Assembly: GCF_030551255.1 (NCBI RefSeq)
Contig: NZ_CP130630.1
Span: forward strand, 5,375,501-5,439,500
Source of the DNA: Streptomyces sp. NL15-2K
GTDB taxonomy: Bacteria; Actinomycetota; Actinomycetes; Streptomycetales; Streptomycetaceae
DNA: 64,000 bases
Direction: 5' to 3'
Under the pieces are notes generated by a model. That model made no database searches, was not told the DNA's origin, and worked only from the letters and a program-made list of their open reading frames with translations. The position numbers were made by a program, and so were the translations under genes. Shown here in pieces: positions 16,691 through 24,067 of this stretch (within the stretch, counting starts at the first letter, position 1; every line of letters begins with the position of its first letter).

Positions 16691-18208
16691 GTCGCCCCCC
16701 TTGGGCACCTCGGTCCCCAACACCCGGGCCACGTCCGCCGTGGTGACCCCTGGCTTCGTCAGCTCACCCCAGTGCTGCTTCACCGCGGCGGTCACCTCCG
16801 GCCGCGGTCGCGTCAGCAGCTCTCGTACGACATCCGTCTGGCCCTCCGACATGGACAGCGGGTTGGTGGGCGTGAGGACGATCGCCGAGCCGGTCACGCT
16901 GTCGTCGAGGCGGACGTGGCGGAAGTCGGACATCGGGTCGGCGGCGCCTCCCAGGGCCAGCCACATCACCGTGACCATCCGGCCGTCGCACAGTTCGGCG
17001 CCCTTCGCCTCGTCGCCCGCCACCAGCACGGAGGCGACGGCGGCCGCGAACTCCGGGACCCGGTTGCCGCCCCAGCGCGTGCCGACGGTCACCTGGTGGG
17101 GTGTCGTGGACGGCTCGAGCGTCGAGTCGCCGGTGAGGCCGTACCGGGCCTCGATCCGCTGCCGTACGAGCAACTCCCGCTCGGCTGCCGGCCCGCTCGC
17201 GAGGGACTGGACGCGGTCGACCACTCCGGCCCAGGTGCCCGCCCGGCCGGTCCACTCCGGGAACGCGCAGTACCGCGAGTCGCCCTCCCGGACGCACGTC
17301 TGGTCCTTCTCCGGGGTGAGGGAGGCCCGCTGCCGGGCCGCGGTCACCTCCGCCGAGACGCCCCCGGACTGCCCGACCGCGCCGGTCAGCGTCAGGGCGA
17401 GCGCGCCCGCGACGCCCGCCTTGACGGGCCAGTTCCGGCCCCCGGCCGCCAGTACCGCGACCGTGGCCGCCACCAGCACGAGCCCGGTCAGAAAGAGGGC
17501 GTGCCAGGCGGCGGGGCGGCCGATCAGGTCGGACGGCAGCGTCTCGGTGCTGTTCTCGCCGACGACCGGCGTGAGCCAGCGGCTCCACTCCGCGCCGCCC
17601 GTGCCCGAGGAGACGAGCAGGGAGACAGTGAAGAGGCCGATCACGAGGACCGGGGCGGCGAACGTCGTCGGGATCAGCCGGGCGAACACCAGCCCGAGGG
17701 CGCCGCACAGCAGCACGAACAGGGGACCGACGGCCAGTTCGGCCACCGACCCGTGGCCCACCGCGCCCGGCCGGAGCGCCTGCCAGGTGAACTCGCCCAG
17801 CACGACCAGCGCGGTGAGCAGCCCGAACGGCACGACGGACAGGGCGTGGGCGACCATACGCCGCCACGGCTCCATGACCAGCACGTCGAAGTGCCGGTCG
17901 GTATCGCGCCGGCGGCTGCGCAGCGCGGCCCGGTTGACGCAGACGAGCAGCGCGATCCCCAGCAGCACGGGCGTGTTCTGCGTCGACCGGTCGACGTCCT
18001 GGAGCGCCGGGTAGGCGTCCATGCCGTCGCCTGGGAACAGCAGTGTCCAGAGGGTGTAGCCGACGTACACGAGCAGCGTGAACGCCACCGGGATGTACCG
18101 CAGGAGATCGCGCGCCTCGAAGCGGGCGAGGGCGAACACGGCCGCCCAGGCCCGGCGCGGCTCGCCGCGCACGACGGGTGGGGCCGTGGCTTCCATGACC
18201 GCGTTCAT
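16676..18208 (-). CDS. ABC-2-type membrane protein
   Basis: This 510-residue protein has an N-terminal region of several membrane helices (about residues 35-290) and a hydrophilic extracytoplasmic C-terminal domain with Cys in TCVREGDSRYCAF and LCDGRM. It follows the ATPase with an ATGA overlap (ATG 18208, upstream TGA at 18205-18207), so it is the partner permease. Substrate unknown. The start MNAVMEATAPP is chosen from the overlap. Confidence 0.82.
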   Translation of the reverse strand: MNAVMEATAPPVVRGEPRRAWAAVFALARFEARDLLRYIPVAFTLLVYVGYTLWTLLFPGDGMDAYPALQDVDRSTQNTPVLLGIALLVCVNRAALRSRRRDTDRHFDVLVMEPWRRMVAHALSVVPFGLLTALVVLGEFTWQALRPGAVGHGSVAELAVGPLFVLLCGALGLVFARLIPTTFAAPVLVIGLFTVSLLVSSGTGGAEWSRWLTPVVGENSTETLPSDLIGRPAAWHALFLTGLVLVAATVAVLAAGGRNWPVKAGVAGALALTLTGAVGQSGGVSAEVTAARQRASLTPEKDQTCVREGDSRYCAFPEWTGRAGTWAGVVDRVQSLASGPAAERELLVRQRIEARYGLTGDSTLEPSTTPHQVTVGTRWGGNRVPEFAAAVASVLVAGDEAKGAELCDGRMVTVMWLALGGAADPMSDFRHVRLDDSVTGSAIVLTPTNPLSMSEGQTDVVRELLTRPRPEVTAAVKQHWGELTKPGVTTADVARVLGTEVPKGGDECAE

Positions 18209-19068
18209 GCCGCCGCCACCTCCGCGCCCGTGCCGTCGAGCGTGAGCAGGTAGCCGTCCTCCAGGGTGGGATCGAGGAGTTCGGAGCCGGGTGGCGGGTC
18301 GCCCACGTTGCGGAAGGAGCCGGTGCCGGTGCGCCAGCCGGCCATCGCTCCCGGGGCGCGTTCCGTGCTGCTCCACACCCGGCCGGCGGCCCGTGCGGTC
18401 AGTTCGGCCGGGGTGCCGTCGAAGAGGATCCGGCCGCCGGCCATCACCAGGACGCGGTTGCAGAGCATCGCCACGTCCTCCGTCTGGTGGGTGGACAGCA
18501 GTACCGTGCGTCCCTCCCCGGCCTGCGCGATCAACTCTCGGAAGCGCATGCGCTGTTCGGGGTCCAGGCCCACGGTCGGCTCGTCGAGGACGAGGAAGCC
18601 GGGGTCGCCGACGAGCGCGGCGGCCAGCGCGACCCGCTGCCGCATCCCGCCGGACAGCTTCTTGATGCGCCGTCCGCGTGCGTCGCCGAGGTCGACCTCC
18701 GCCAGCACGCGCCGCACCTCACGGTGCCGGGCGGTGCGGTCGGTCAGCTCCTTGAGGATGGCCACGTAGTCGACGAACTCGAAAGCTGTGAAGTCCGGGT
18801 GGAAGCCGGGGGTCTGGGGCAGGTAGCCGAGCGCGCGCCGCACCTCCTGCCGGCCGCGCGCGGTGCCCGGGTCGTTCCCGAGCACGGTGAAGGCGCCCCG
18901 GTCGGCGGGCACGGCCGTGGCCAGCACGCGCAACAGGGTGGTCTTTCCGGCCCCGTTGGGCCCGAGCAGCCCGGTGACGCCCCGCGTCAGCCGCAGCGAC
19001 ACGTCGTCGAGGGCGCGGGTACCGCCGTAGCGGAGGCTGAGCCCGGAGGCGGAGACGGTGGGGGTCAT
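18205..19068 (-). CDS. ABC transporter ATP-binding protein
   Basis: This 287-residue ATPase has Walker A GPNGAGKT (35-42), signature LSGGMRQRVALAAAL, Walker B FLVLDEPTVGLDP and switch His in STHQTED. The C-terminal extension is typical of CcmA/YhaQ-like exporters. ATG 19068 overlaps the stop of a 29-codon ORF, and its own stop overlaps the permease start, so the operon is translationally coupled throughout. Confidence 0.93.
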   Translation of the reverse strand: MTPTVSASGLSLRYGGTRALDDVSLRLTRGVTGLLGPNGAGKTTLLRVLATAVPADRGAFTVLGNDPGTARGRQEVRRALGYLPQTPGFHPDFTAFEFVDYVAILKELTDRTARHREVRRVLAEVDLGDARGRRIKKLSGGMRQRVALAAALVGDPGFLVLDEPTVGLDPEQRMRFRELIAQAGEGRTVLLSTHQTEDVAMLCNRVLVMAGGRILFDGTPAELTARAAGRVWSSTERAPGAMAGWRTGTGSFRNVGDPPPGSELLDPTLEDGYLLTLDGTGAEVAAA

Positions 19069-19154
19069 ACGGCACTCCCGTAGAAGAAATCGCAGAAGAA
19101 GCGGAAGAAATCGAAGGCGAAGTCGGAGTCGGAGGCGAAGTCGGCGGGCGTCAT
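19065..19154 (-). CDS. 29-residue Phe/Asp-rich coupled small ORF
   Basis: ATG 19154 overlaps the anti-sigma gene's TGA and the ORF's own TGA overlaps the ATPase ATG. It begins MTPADFASDSDFAFDFF and ends DFFYGSAV. The ending GSAV-stop-overlapping-ATG is the same as that of the upstream anti-sigma gene, so the ORF looks like a duplicated junction filled with a repeat-like insert (GAAGTCGGAG/GAAGTCGG on the plus strand). Translation is likely because ribosomes must cross it; a function is not shown. Confidence 0.5.
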   Translation of the reverse strand: MTPADFASDSDFAFDFFRFFCDFFYGSAV

Positions 19155-19987
19155 ACGGCGCTCCCCTGAAAGCGGTCGAAGCGGTCCCGCGCCACGAACA
19201 GCAGCGCGCCCGCGAGCCCCGCCACCGCCGCGGCCACCCCCTGCCCGAGCGCGGTGAACGGCGCCAGCGGCTCGCCGCCGGCCGGCCCGGCCTCGTTCGC
19301 GGCCAGCAGCAGCGCGATCCACGCCCCGCCGACCAGCGAGGGCGCGAGCACCGGGCCCAGCCGGGAGGTCAGCGCCAGCCCGGTCGCGGTGAGGGCGAGC
19401 GCGGGCAGCAGCCAGGCGAGGGAGCGCAGCCCGTACGCCGGCAGGGCGAGCGTGGCGAGGCCGTTGAGGCCGAGGCCGGCGACGAGCACCGCGACCGTAC
19501 GGATCATCAGCAGCCGGAAGCCGTGCACCGGGGAGACGACCGCCATCTCGTACGTCGGATCGAGGGCGGGCCCGTACGACAGGGCGACCCCGGCAAGCGG
19601 CAGCAGCGGCGCGAGGGCGAGGAAGAGCGTGGGCGAGTCGGCGGTCCGGGCAGCGTTGCCCGCCACGACGCTCATCACGAGCACGGCGATGACCGCGCCC
19701 AGCCAGGAGCCGCGCAGCACGGGTGTGGCCGCGAGCAGCCGCGCGGTGTGGTCGGCGACGCCGAGCCGCAGCAGCAGCGACTCGAGGAGTCCCGGCCGGG
19801 GCGCGTCGAGTTCGGCGTCCAGCCGCTCCCATCCGGCGTCCAGGGCGACGGGGTCGCTGACCTCGGCGAGCACGGCCCGGCAGTGTGCGCAGGCGGTGAG
19901 GTGGGCGTCGGCGGACCAGAGCACTGGGGGCGCCAACTCGCCCTGTGCGTAGGCCCGTAGGTCCTGTTCTGAGACATGCCAGGTCAT
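19151..19987 (-). CDS. Zinc-finger anti-sigma factor, membrane-bound
   Basis: This 278-residue protein has an N-terminal anti-sigma ZAS-like motif (H...HLTACAHCRAVL, about residues 29-39) followed by five or six membrane helices. It is encoded directly after an ECF sigma factor with an ATGA overlap (ATG 19987) and is presumably its membrane-anchored regulator. The long multi-helix C terminus also resembles ABC-type membrane subunits, which fits the downstream ABC genes as a possible target. Confidence 0.85.
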   Translation of the reverse strand: MTWHVSEQDLRAYAQGELAPPVLWSADAHLTACAHCRAVLAEVSDPVALDAGWERLDAELDAPRPGLLESLLLRLGVADHTARLLAATPVLRGSWLGAVIAVLVMSVVAGNAARTADSPTLFLALAPLLPLAGVALSYGPALDPTYEMAVVSPVHGFRLLMIRTVAVLVAGLGLNGLATLALPAYGLRSLAWLLPALALTATGLALTSRLGPVLAPSLVGGAWIALLLAANEAGPAGGEPLAPFTALGQGVAAAVAGLAGALLFVARDRFDRFQGSAV

Positions 19988-20526
19988 GCCAGCGCCTCCC
20001 GCAGTTGCTTGCGGGCCCGCATCGCCCGCGTCTTGACCGTGCCCGGCGGGATGCCGAGGAGGACGGCCGCCTCCCGGGTGGTCAGCCCATCGATGACCGT
20101 CGCCTGGAGCACCGCGCGCAGTTCGGGCGAGAGGCTTATGAGGGCGCCCGCGAGGTCCCCGTGCTCCACCCCCGCGAGCACGCGCTCCTCCGCGGACGCC
20201 TCGTCCCGGTGCCGCAGTCGCGCCAGCGCCTGCCGCAGCCGCCCCCGCGCCCCGTCGCCGCGCAGCGCGTCGACCAGCCGCCGGGAGCCGATGCGCCACA
20301 GCCACCCGGCCACGTCGCCTTCCTGCCGGTACCGCGCGGTCCCCCGCCACACCGCCAGGAACGTCTCCTGTACGACGTCGTCGACGACCCCGGCATCGGC
20401 GCAGCGGCCGCGCAGCCGTGCGGTGAGCCACGGCGCGAACCGCCGGTACAGCTCCTCGAAGGCGCGCCGGTCCCCGTCCGCCGCGATGGCCCGCAGCAGT
20501 TCCCCGTCGCTTCTCGTTTCGCTCAC
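19984..20526 (-). CDS. ECF-type RNA polymerase sigma factor
   Basis: This 180-residue protein has the two-domain ECF layout: sigma2 (FEELYRRFAPWLTARLRGRC, then VVDDVVQETFLAVWRGTARY) and sigma4 (LSPELRAVLQATVIDGLTTR, then LGIPPGTVKTRAMRARKQLR). It is first in the operon sigma, anti-sigma, small ORF, ABC ATPase, two membrane proteins. It is divergent from the YtrA-type regulator across a 119-bp gap. Confidence 0.93.
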   Translation of the reverse strand: MSETRSDGELLRAIAADGDRRAFEELYRRFAPWLTARLRGRCADAGVVDDVVQETFLAVWRGTARYRQEGDVAGWLWRIGSRRLVDALRGDGARGRLRQALARLRHRDEASAEERVLAGVEHGDLAGALISLSPELRAVLQATVIDGLTTREAAVLLGIPPGTVKTRAMRARKQLREALA

Positions 20527-20553
20527 ATCTCCTCATCGGACGAGCCGGGTCGG

Positions 20554-20577
20554 TCGGTTCACAGATCGGTTCACAGA
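20554..20577. promoter_or_regulatory. 12-bp direct repeat in sigma/ytrA intergenic region
   Basis: TCGGTTCACAGA occurs twice head to tail, 28 bp upstream of the sigma factor start. The GGTTCAC core resembles a PHO-box half, but the 12-bp period differs from the 11-bp PHO-box period, so the regulator is uncertain. Confidence 0.45.
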
Positions 20578-20606
20578 CTGCACTTGACTTTCGCGACGAC
20601 CTTCAA

Positions 20607-20638
20607 CACCCTTTCACTACTCAATTAGTGAAAGGGTG
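20607..20638. promoter_or_regulatory. YtrA-type operator, 13-bp-arm palindrome
   Basis: A perfect inverted repeat with arms CACCCTTTCACTA and TAGTGAAAGGGTG and a 6-bp spacer lies immediately before the YtrA-type gene. The right arm contains the GAAAGGGTG ribosome-binding site of that gene, so a bound regulator would cover its own translation start region. Confidence 0.85.
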
Positions 20639-20645
20639 GTTGTCC

Positions 20646-21080
20646 GTGGTCGAGTACCACATCGACCGGCACAGCGGCGTGGCCACTTACGTCCAGATCG
20701 TCCAGCAGACGAAACAGGCCCTGCGCCTGGGCCTGCTGCGCCCCGGCGACAAACTGCCCACCGCCCGCGAGGTCGTCGAAGCCACCGCCATCAACCCGAA
20801 CACCGTGCTCAAGGCCTACCGCGAGCTGGAGCGGGAGGGCCTGGTGGAGGCGCGGCGGGGGCTCGGCACGTTCGTGCGCCGCGGGCTGAGCACCACCCCG
20901 GCCGACTCCCCCCTGCGCAAGGAGTTGGACGCGTGGGCGGAGCGGGCCCGCGACGGGGGCCTGGACCGGGACGACGTGGCCGCACTCTTCACCGCCGTAC
21001 TCGACAAGCACTTCGCAGCACACCAGGACCCGCACAAGGCAGCACACCATCAGGACCCGCACAAGGGAGACCCGTCATGA
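20646..21080 (+). CDS. YtrA-subfamily GntR regulator
   Basis: This 144-residue repressor has the short GntR YtrA form: an N-terminal winged helix (YVQIVQQTKQALRLGLLRPG, LPTAREVVEATAINPNTVLK, AYRELEREGLVEARRGLGTF) and only a brief C-terminal dimerisation segment. A His/Gln-rich DPHKAAHHQDPHK tail is unusual. GTG 20646 is chosen over GTG 20628 because GAAAGGGTGG ends 6 bases upstream and VVEYHIDR matches typical N termini. The stop overlaps the ATPase ATG, so it autoregulates the ABC operon. Confidence 0.9.
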   Translation: MVEYHIDRHSGVATYVQIVQQTKQALRLGLLRPGDKLPTAREVVEATAINPNTVLKAYRELEREGLVEARRGLGTFVRRGLSTTPADSPLRKELDAWAERARDGGLDRDDVAALFTAVLDKHFAAHQDPHKAAHHQDPHKGDPS

Positions 21081-21964
21081 CCGACACGGCGATAGATGCG
21101 GCCGCGCTGGGCAGGCGCTTCGGCCGGCGCGGCCGCTGGGCGCTGCGCGACTGCACCTTCCGGCTGCCCACCGGACGCGTCTGCGCCGTCGTCGGCCCCA
21201 ACGGCGCGGGCAAGTCCACGCTGCTCGCCCTCGCCGCCGGGCTGCTGGCCCCGACCGAGGGGACGGTCACCGTCCTCGGGACGCGGCCGGGCGCGGCACG
21301 CGCGCGCGTGGGCTTCGTCGACCAGGCCAAGCCGCTCTACCCGCAGCTCACCGTCGCCGAGACCCTGCGCATGGGCGCCGACCTCAACCCCGAACGCTGG
21401 GACGCGCCCACCGGGGAGCGGATCGTGGCCGGCGGCGGCCTCGACCCCAAGTCGCGGATCCGTTCCCTCTCCGGCGGCCAGCGCACCCGCGTGGCGCTCG
21501 CCCTCGCCCTGGCCAAGCGGCCGGAGCTGCTCCTGCTCGACGAGCCGATGGCCGACCTCGACCCGCTGGCCCGGCACGAGCTGATGGGTGTGCTGATGGC
21601 GCAGGCCGCCGAGGACGGTACGACGATCGTGATGTCCTCGCACGTCGTCGCGGAGCTGGAGGACTCCTGCGACCACCTGCTCCTCGTCGGCGGCGGCCGG
21701 GTCCGCATGGCCGGGGAGATCGACGACCTGCTCGCCGCCCACGCGCGCGTGGCCGCACCCGCACGGACCGACCTCGGGGCGCACACGGTCGTCGAGTCCC
21801 GCACCACCGGCCGCCAGCTCACCGCGCTGATCCGCCCGGCGGGCCCGCTGCCCGGCGACTGGCGGACGAGCGCGCCCTCCCTGGAGGAGCTGGTCCTCGC
21901 CCATCTGCGCAACCCCGAAGCACCCGCCCTCACCCCGGACCAGGCCCAGGAGAACGCCGCGTGA
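21077..21964 (+). CDS. ABC transporter ATP-binding protein
   Basis: This 295-residue ATPase has Walker A GPNGAGKS, signature LSGGQRTRVALALAL, Walker B LLLLDEPMADLDP and a His switch in SSHVVAELE. It is encoded by the second gene of the YtrA-type operon, with an ATGA overlap on both sides, and pairs with the two membrane proteins that follow. YtrA-type operons elsewhere respond to cell-wall-active compounds; the substrate here is not shown. Confidence 0.93.
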   Translation: MTDTAIDAAALGRRFGRRGRWALRDCTFRLPTGRVCAVVGPNGAGKSTLLALAAGLLAPTEGTVTVLGTRPGAARARVGFVDQAKPLYPQLTVAETLRMGADLNPERWDAPTGERIVAGGGLDPKSRIRSLSGGQRTRVALALALAKRPELLLLDEPMADLDPLARHELMGVLMAQAAEDGTTIVMSSHVVAELEDSCDHLLLVGGGRVRMAGEIDDLLAAHARVAAPARTDLGAHTVVESRTTGRQLTALIRPAGPLPGDWRTSAPSLEELVLAHLRNPEAPALTPDQAQENAA

Positions 21965-22983
21965 CCACCCTGACCCTCGCCGCCCCGGCCCCCGCCGCCG
22001 CTCCTCGTCAGGTCCGCTGGCTGCTGCGCCTGCACCGCCCCGCCCTGTACGTCTGGACGGGCCTCGTCGTCGCCCTCGCCGCCGCGCTGCTGTGGCTGCG
22101 GGGCCCGCTCACCGACGCCGCCGCGGCGGCCTGGCGGCAGTACGACGCCTGCCAGGTGAGCTGGGGTGCGACGCCCGGCAGCAGCCCCTGTCTGTACGAC
22201 CAGCAGGCGATCCTGCTCTACAAGGACGTCTACCAGTACACGACCTTCGCCGTCCTCGCGCTCCCGTTACTGGTCGCCGCCTGGGCCGGCAGCGCGCTGA
22301 CCGGCCGCGAGATGGAGACCGGCACCGCCCGGCTCGCCTGGACCCAGGGCGTCTCCCCGGTGCGCTGGCTGGCCGCGAAGCTCGCGCTGCCGGCCGCCCT
22401 GGTCACCGCCGGCACCGCTGTGCTCGTCCTGCTGCACCACCTGATGTGGTCGGCGGGCGAGGGCCGTATCGACACGGCCAAGACCTGGTACGACCTCCCC
22501 ACCTTCTACGCGGGCGGCCCGATCGCCGTCGCCCTCGCCCTGGCCGGTCTGCTCGCCGGGGCCCTGTCCGGCCTGCTCCTGCGCCGCTCGCTCGCCGGGC
22601 TGGTCGTCGCCGCCACCGCCGTGGCCGGGCTGTGGACCGCCGTCCAGCTGGCCCTGCCCCACCTGTGGCCTGCCGTCAGCCGGGTCGGCGACCTCGGCGG
22701 CGTCCCGTCGTACAGCGGCATCACGGTCGACGAAGGCCTCGTCACCGCCACCGGCGCCCGCGTGTCCAACCCGTACTGCGGACCCGACTCGGACTGCCTC
22801 GCCCGCTACGACGACGCGGTCGGCTTCTACGCCGAATACCACCCCGCCTCCCATTACTGGCCCCTCCAGCTGACCGCGACCGCCGCCCTCCTCGCCGTCG
22901 CCGCCCTGCCGGCCGTGGCCGCGTTCCGCCTGCTGCACCGCCGGACCACCGCGCCCGCCCTCGGCAAGGAGACCTCCGTATGA
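21961..22983 (+). CDS. ABC transporter permease 1
   Basis: This 340-residue protein has about six membrane helices and a large extracytoplasmic loop containing YDACQVSWGATPGSSPCLYD and SNPYCGPDSDC. The conserved stretch GREMETGTARLAWTQGVSP is shared with the next gene, so the two permeases are ancient paralogues. GTG 21961 overlaps the ATPase stop. Confidence 0.87.
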   Translation: MTTLTLAAPAPAAAPRQVRWLLRLHRPALYVWTGLVVALAAALLWLRGPLTDAAAAAWRQYDACQVSWGATPGSSPCLYDQQAILLYKDVYQYTTFAVLALPLLVAAWAGSALTGREMETGTARLAWTQGVSPVRWLAAKLALPAALVTAGTAVLVLLHHLMWSAGEGRIDTAKTWYDLPTFYAGGPIAVALALAGLLAGALSGLLLRRSLAGLVVAATAVAGLWTAVQLALPHLWPAVSRVGDLGGVPSYSGITVDEGLVTATGARVSNPYCGPDSDCLARYDDAVGFYAEYHPASHYWPLQLTATAALLAVAALPAVAAFRLLHRRTTAPALGKETSV

Positions 22984-23786
22984 AAGCTCCGGTAGTACGA
23001 GGGCTGCCCCGCACCGTACTGCGGCTGCACCGCACGGCCGGGATCGTGTGGGTGGCCTTCGTGCTGGGCGCCGTCGGCTCCCTGGTGTGGCTGAACGTGG
23101 TCACCGCGGACTCCGTGCGCGCGGCCCGGGCCGGCTGCGACCGCGTCGAGGGCTTCTGCCCCGACAGGTTCGCCGGCCACGAGTACATGTCGCTGCTGGG
23201 CTGGGTCAGCACGCTCGTGTACTACAGCTTCTGGGCCGTCGCCGCGTGGGCGGGCGGCGCGCTGGTCGGCCGCGAACTGGAGAGCGGCACCGCACGGCTC
23301 GCCTGGACCCAGGGCGTCTCCCCCACCCGCTGGCTGACCGCCAAGCTCGCACTGCCCGCGCTGCTGATCGTCCTCGGCGGAGCGGCCTTCGTCCCCGTGT
23401 ACCGCTGGGCCTGGTCGGCGAACCGGGACCTGATGGGCGACGACTGGACCTTCGCCGACGTGTTCGCCGCCCGCGGCCCGGCCGTGGTGGCGTACGGCCT
23501 GTGCGCCCTCGCGGTCGGCGCACTCGCCGCGATCGTCCTGCGCCGCTCGCTGCCCGCCCTGGGGGTCGCGGTCGCCGTGATGGTGCTGCTCAACCAGTAC
23601 CTGGAGCGGCACCGCGAGAAGCTCTGGCCCCCCGCGAATCACTACGAGAGGTCGCCCACCGCCTGGCCGGACCATCCCCCGTCCCATTTCTGGCCCATGA
23701 ACCTCGTCGAGACCGGCATCCTCCTCGCCGTCGCCGCCACGGCCACCACCGCCGCCTTCCGGCTGCTGCGCCGCCGCACCGTCTGA
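22980..23786 (+). CDS. ABC transporter permease 2
   Basis: This 268-residue protein is a paralogue of permease 1: GRELESGTARLAWTQGVSPT and PSHFWPMNLVETGILLAVA match the corresponding segments. It has five or six membrane helices. ATG 22980 overlaps the upstream stop. It is the last gene of the operon and is followed by a strong hairpin. Confidence 0.87.
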   Translation: MKAPVVRGLPRTVLRLHRTAGIVWVAFVLGAVGSLVWLNVVTADSVRAARAGCDRVEGFCPDRFAGHEYMSLLGWVSTLVYYSFWAVAAWAGGALVGRELESGTARLAWTQGVSPTRWLTAKLALPALLIVLGGAAFVPVYRWAWSANRDLMGDDWTFADVFAARGPAVVAYGLCALAVGALAAIVLRRSLPALGVAVAVMVLLNQYLERHREKLWPPANHYERSPTAWPDHPPSHFWPMNLVETGILLAVAATATTAAFRLLRRRTV

Positions 23787-23795
23787 GCCCGACCC

Positions 23796-23827
23796 CCGTA
23801 CGTCCCTCCCCGGTGAGGGACGTACGG
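23796..23827. terminator. Terminator of YtrA-ABC operon
   Basis: A perfect 13-bp stem CCGTACGTCCCTC/GAGGGACGTACGG has a 6-base loop and starts 10 bp after the stop codon. There is no T run, as is common in Streptomyces. Confidence 0.85.
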
Positions 23828-23904
23828 TAAGGCACGTACCGGCGGATGTGGACGCCCCCAAGCCGCTCCCCGATATCCCACACGCCATGTCGCCGTAACC
23901 ATTG

Positions 23905-23915
23905 GTTCAGACGGG
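23905..23915 (+). promoter_or_regulatory. Weak PHO-box-like unit upstream of ppk
   Basis: GTTCAGACGGG matches 9 of 11 positions of the Streptomyces PhoP direct-repeat unit as I remember it, but the adjacent 11 bases fit poorly. PhoP control of ppk is known in Streptomyces, which is the main support. Confidence 0.3.
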
Positions 23916-24067
23916 CTTGCGACGCTCGGCGAATGAAGCCCGCCGTGCCAGAGCCTTCGCCGCCGCCCGAGGGAACCGCGGGGGACGGGGACGACCGCGT
24001 TGCCGCCACGCTCCCGCCCGCGAAGTCCGACGCGCCCGTTTCGCTGCAGGCGCGGAAGAATGGGTTC

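Noticed and set aside
23933..24067. Extended N terminus for polyphosphate kinase from ATG 23933
   Set aside because: The added 45 residues are low-complexity and there is no ribosome site; ATG 24068 has one. Not fully excluded.
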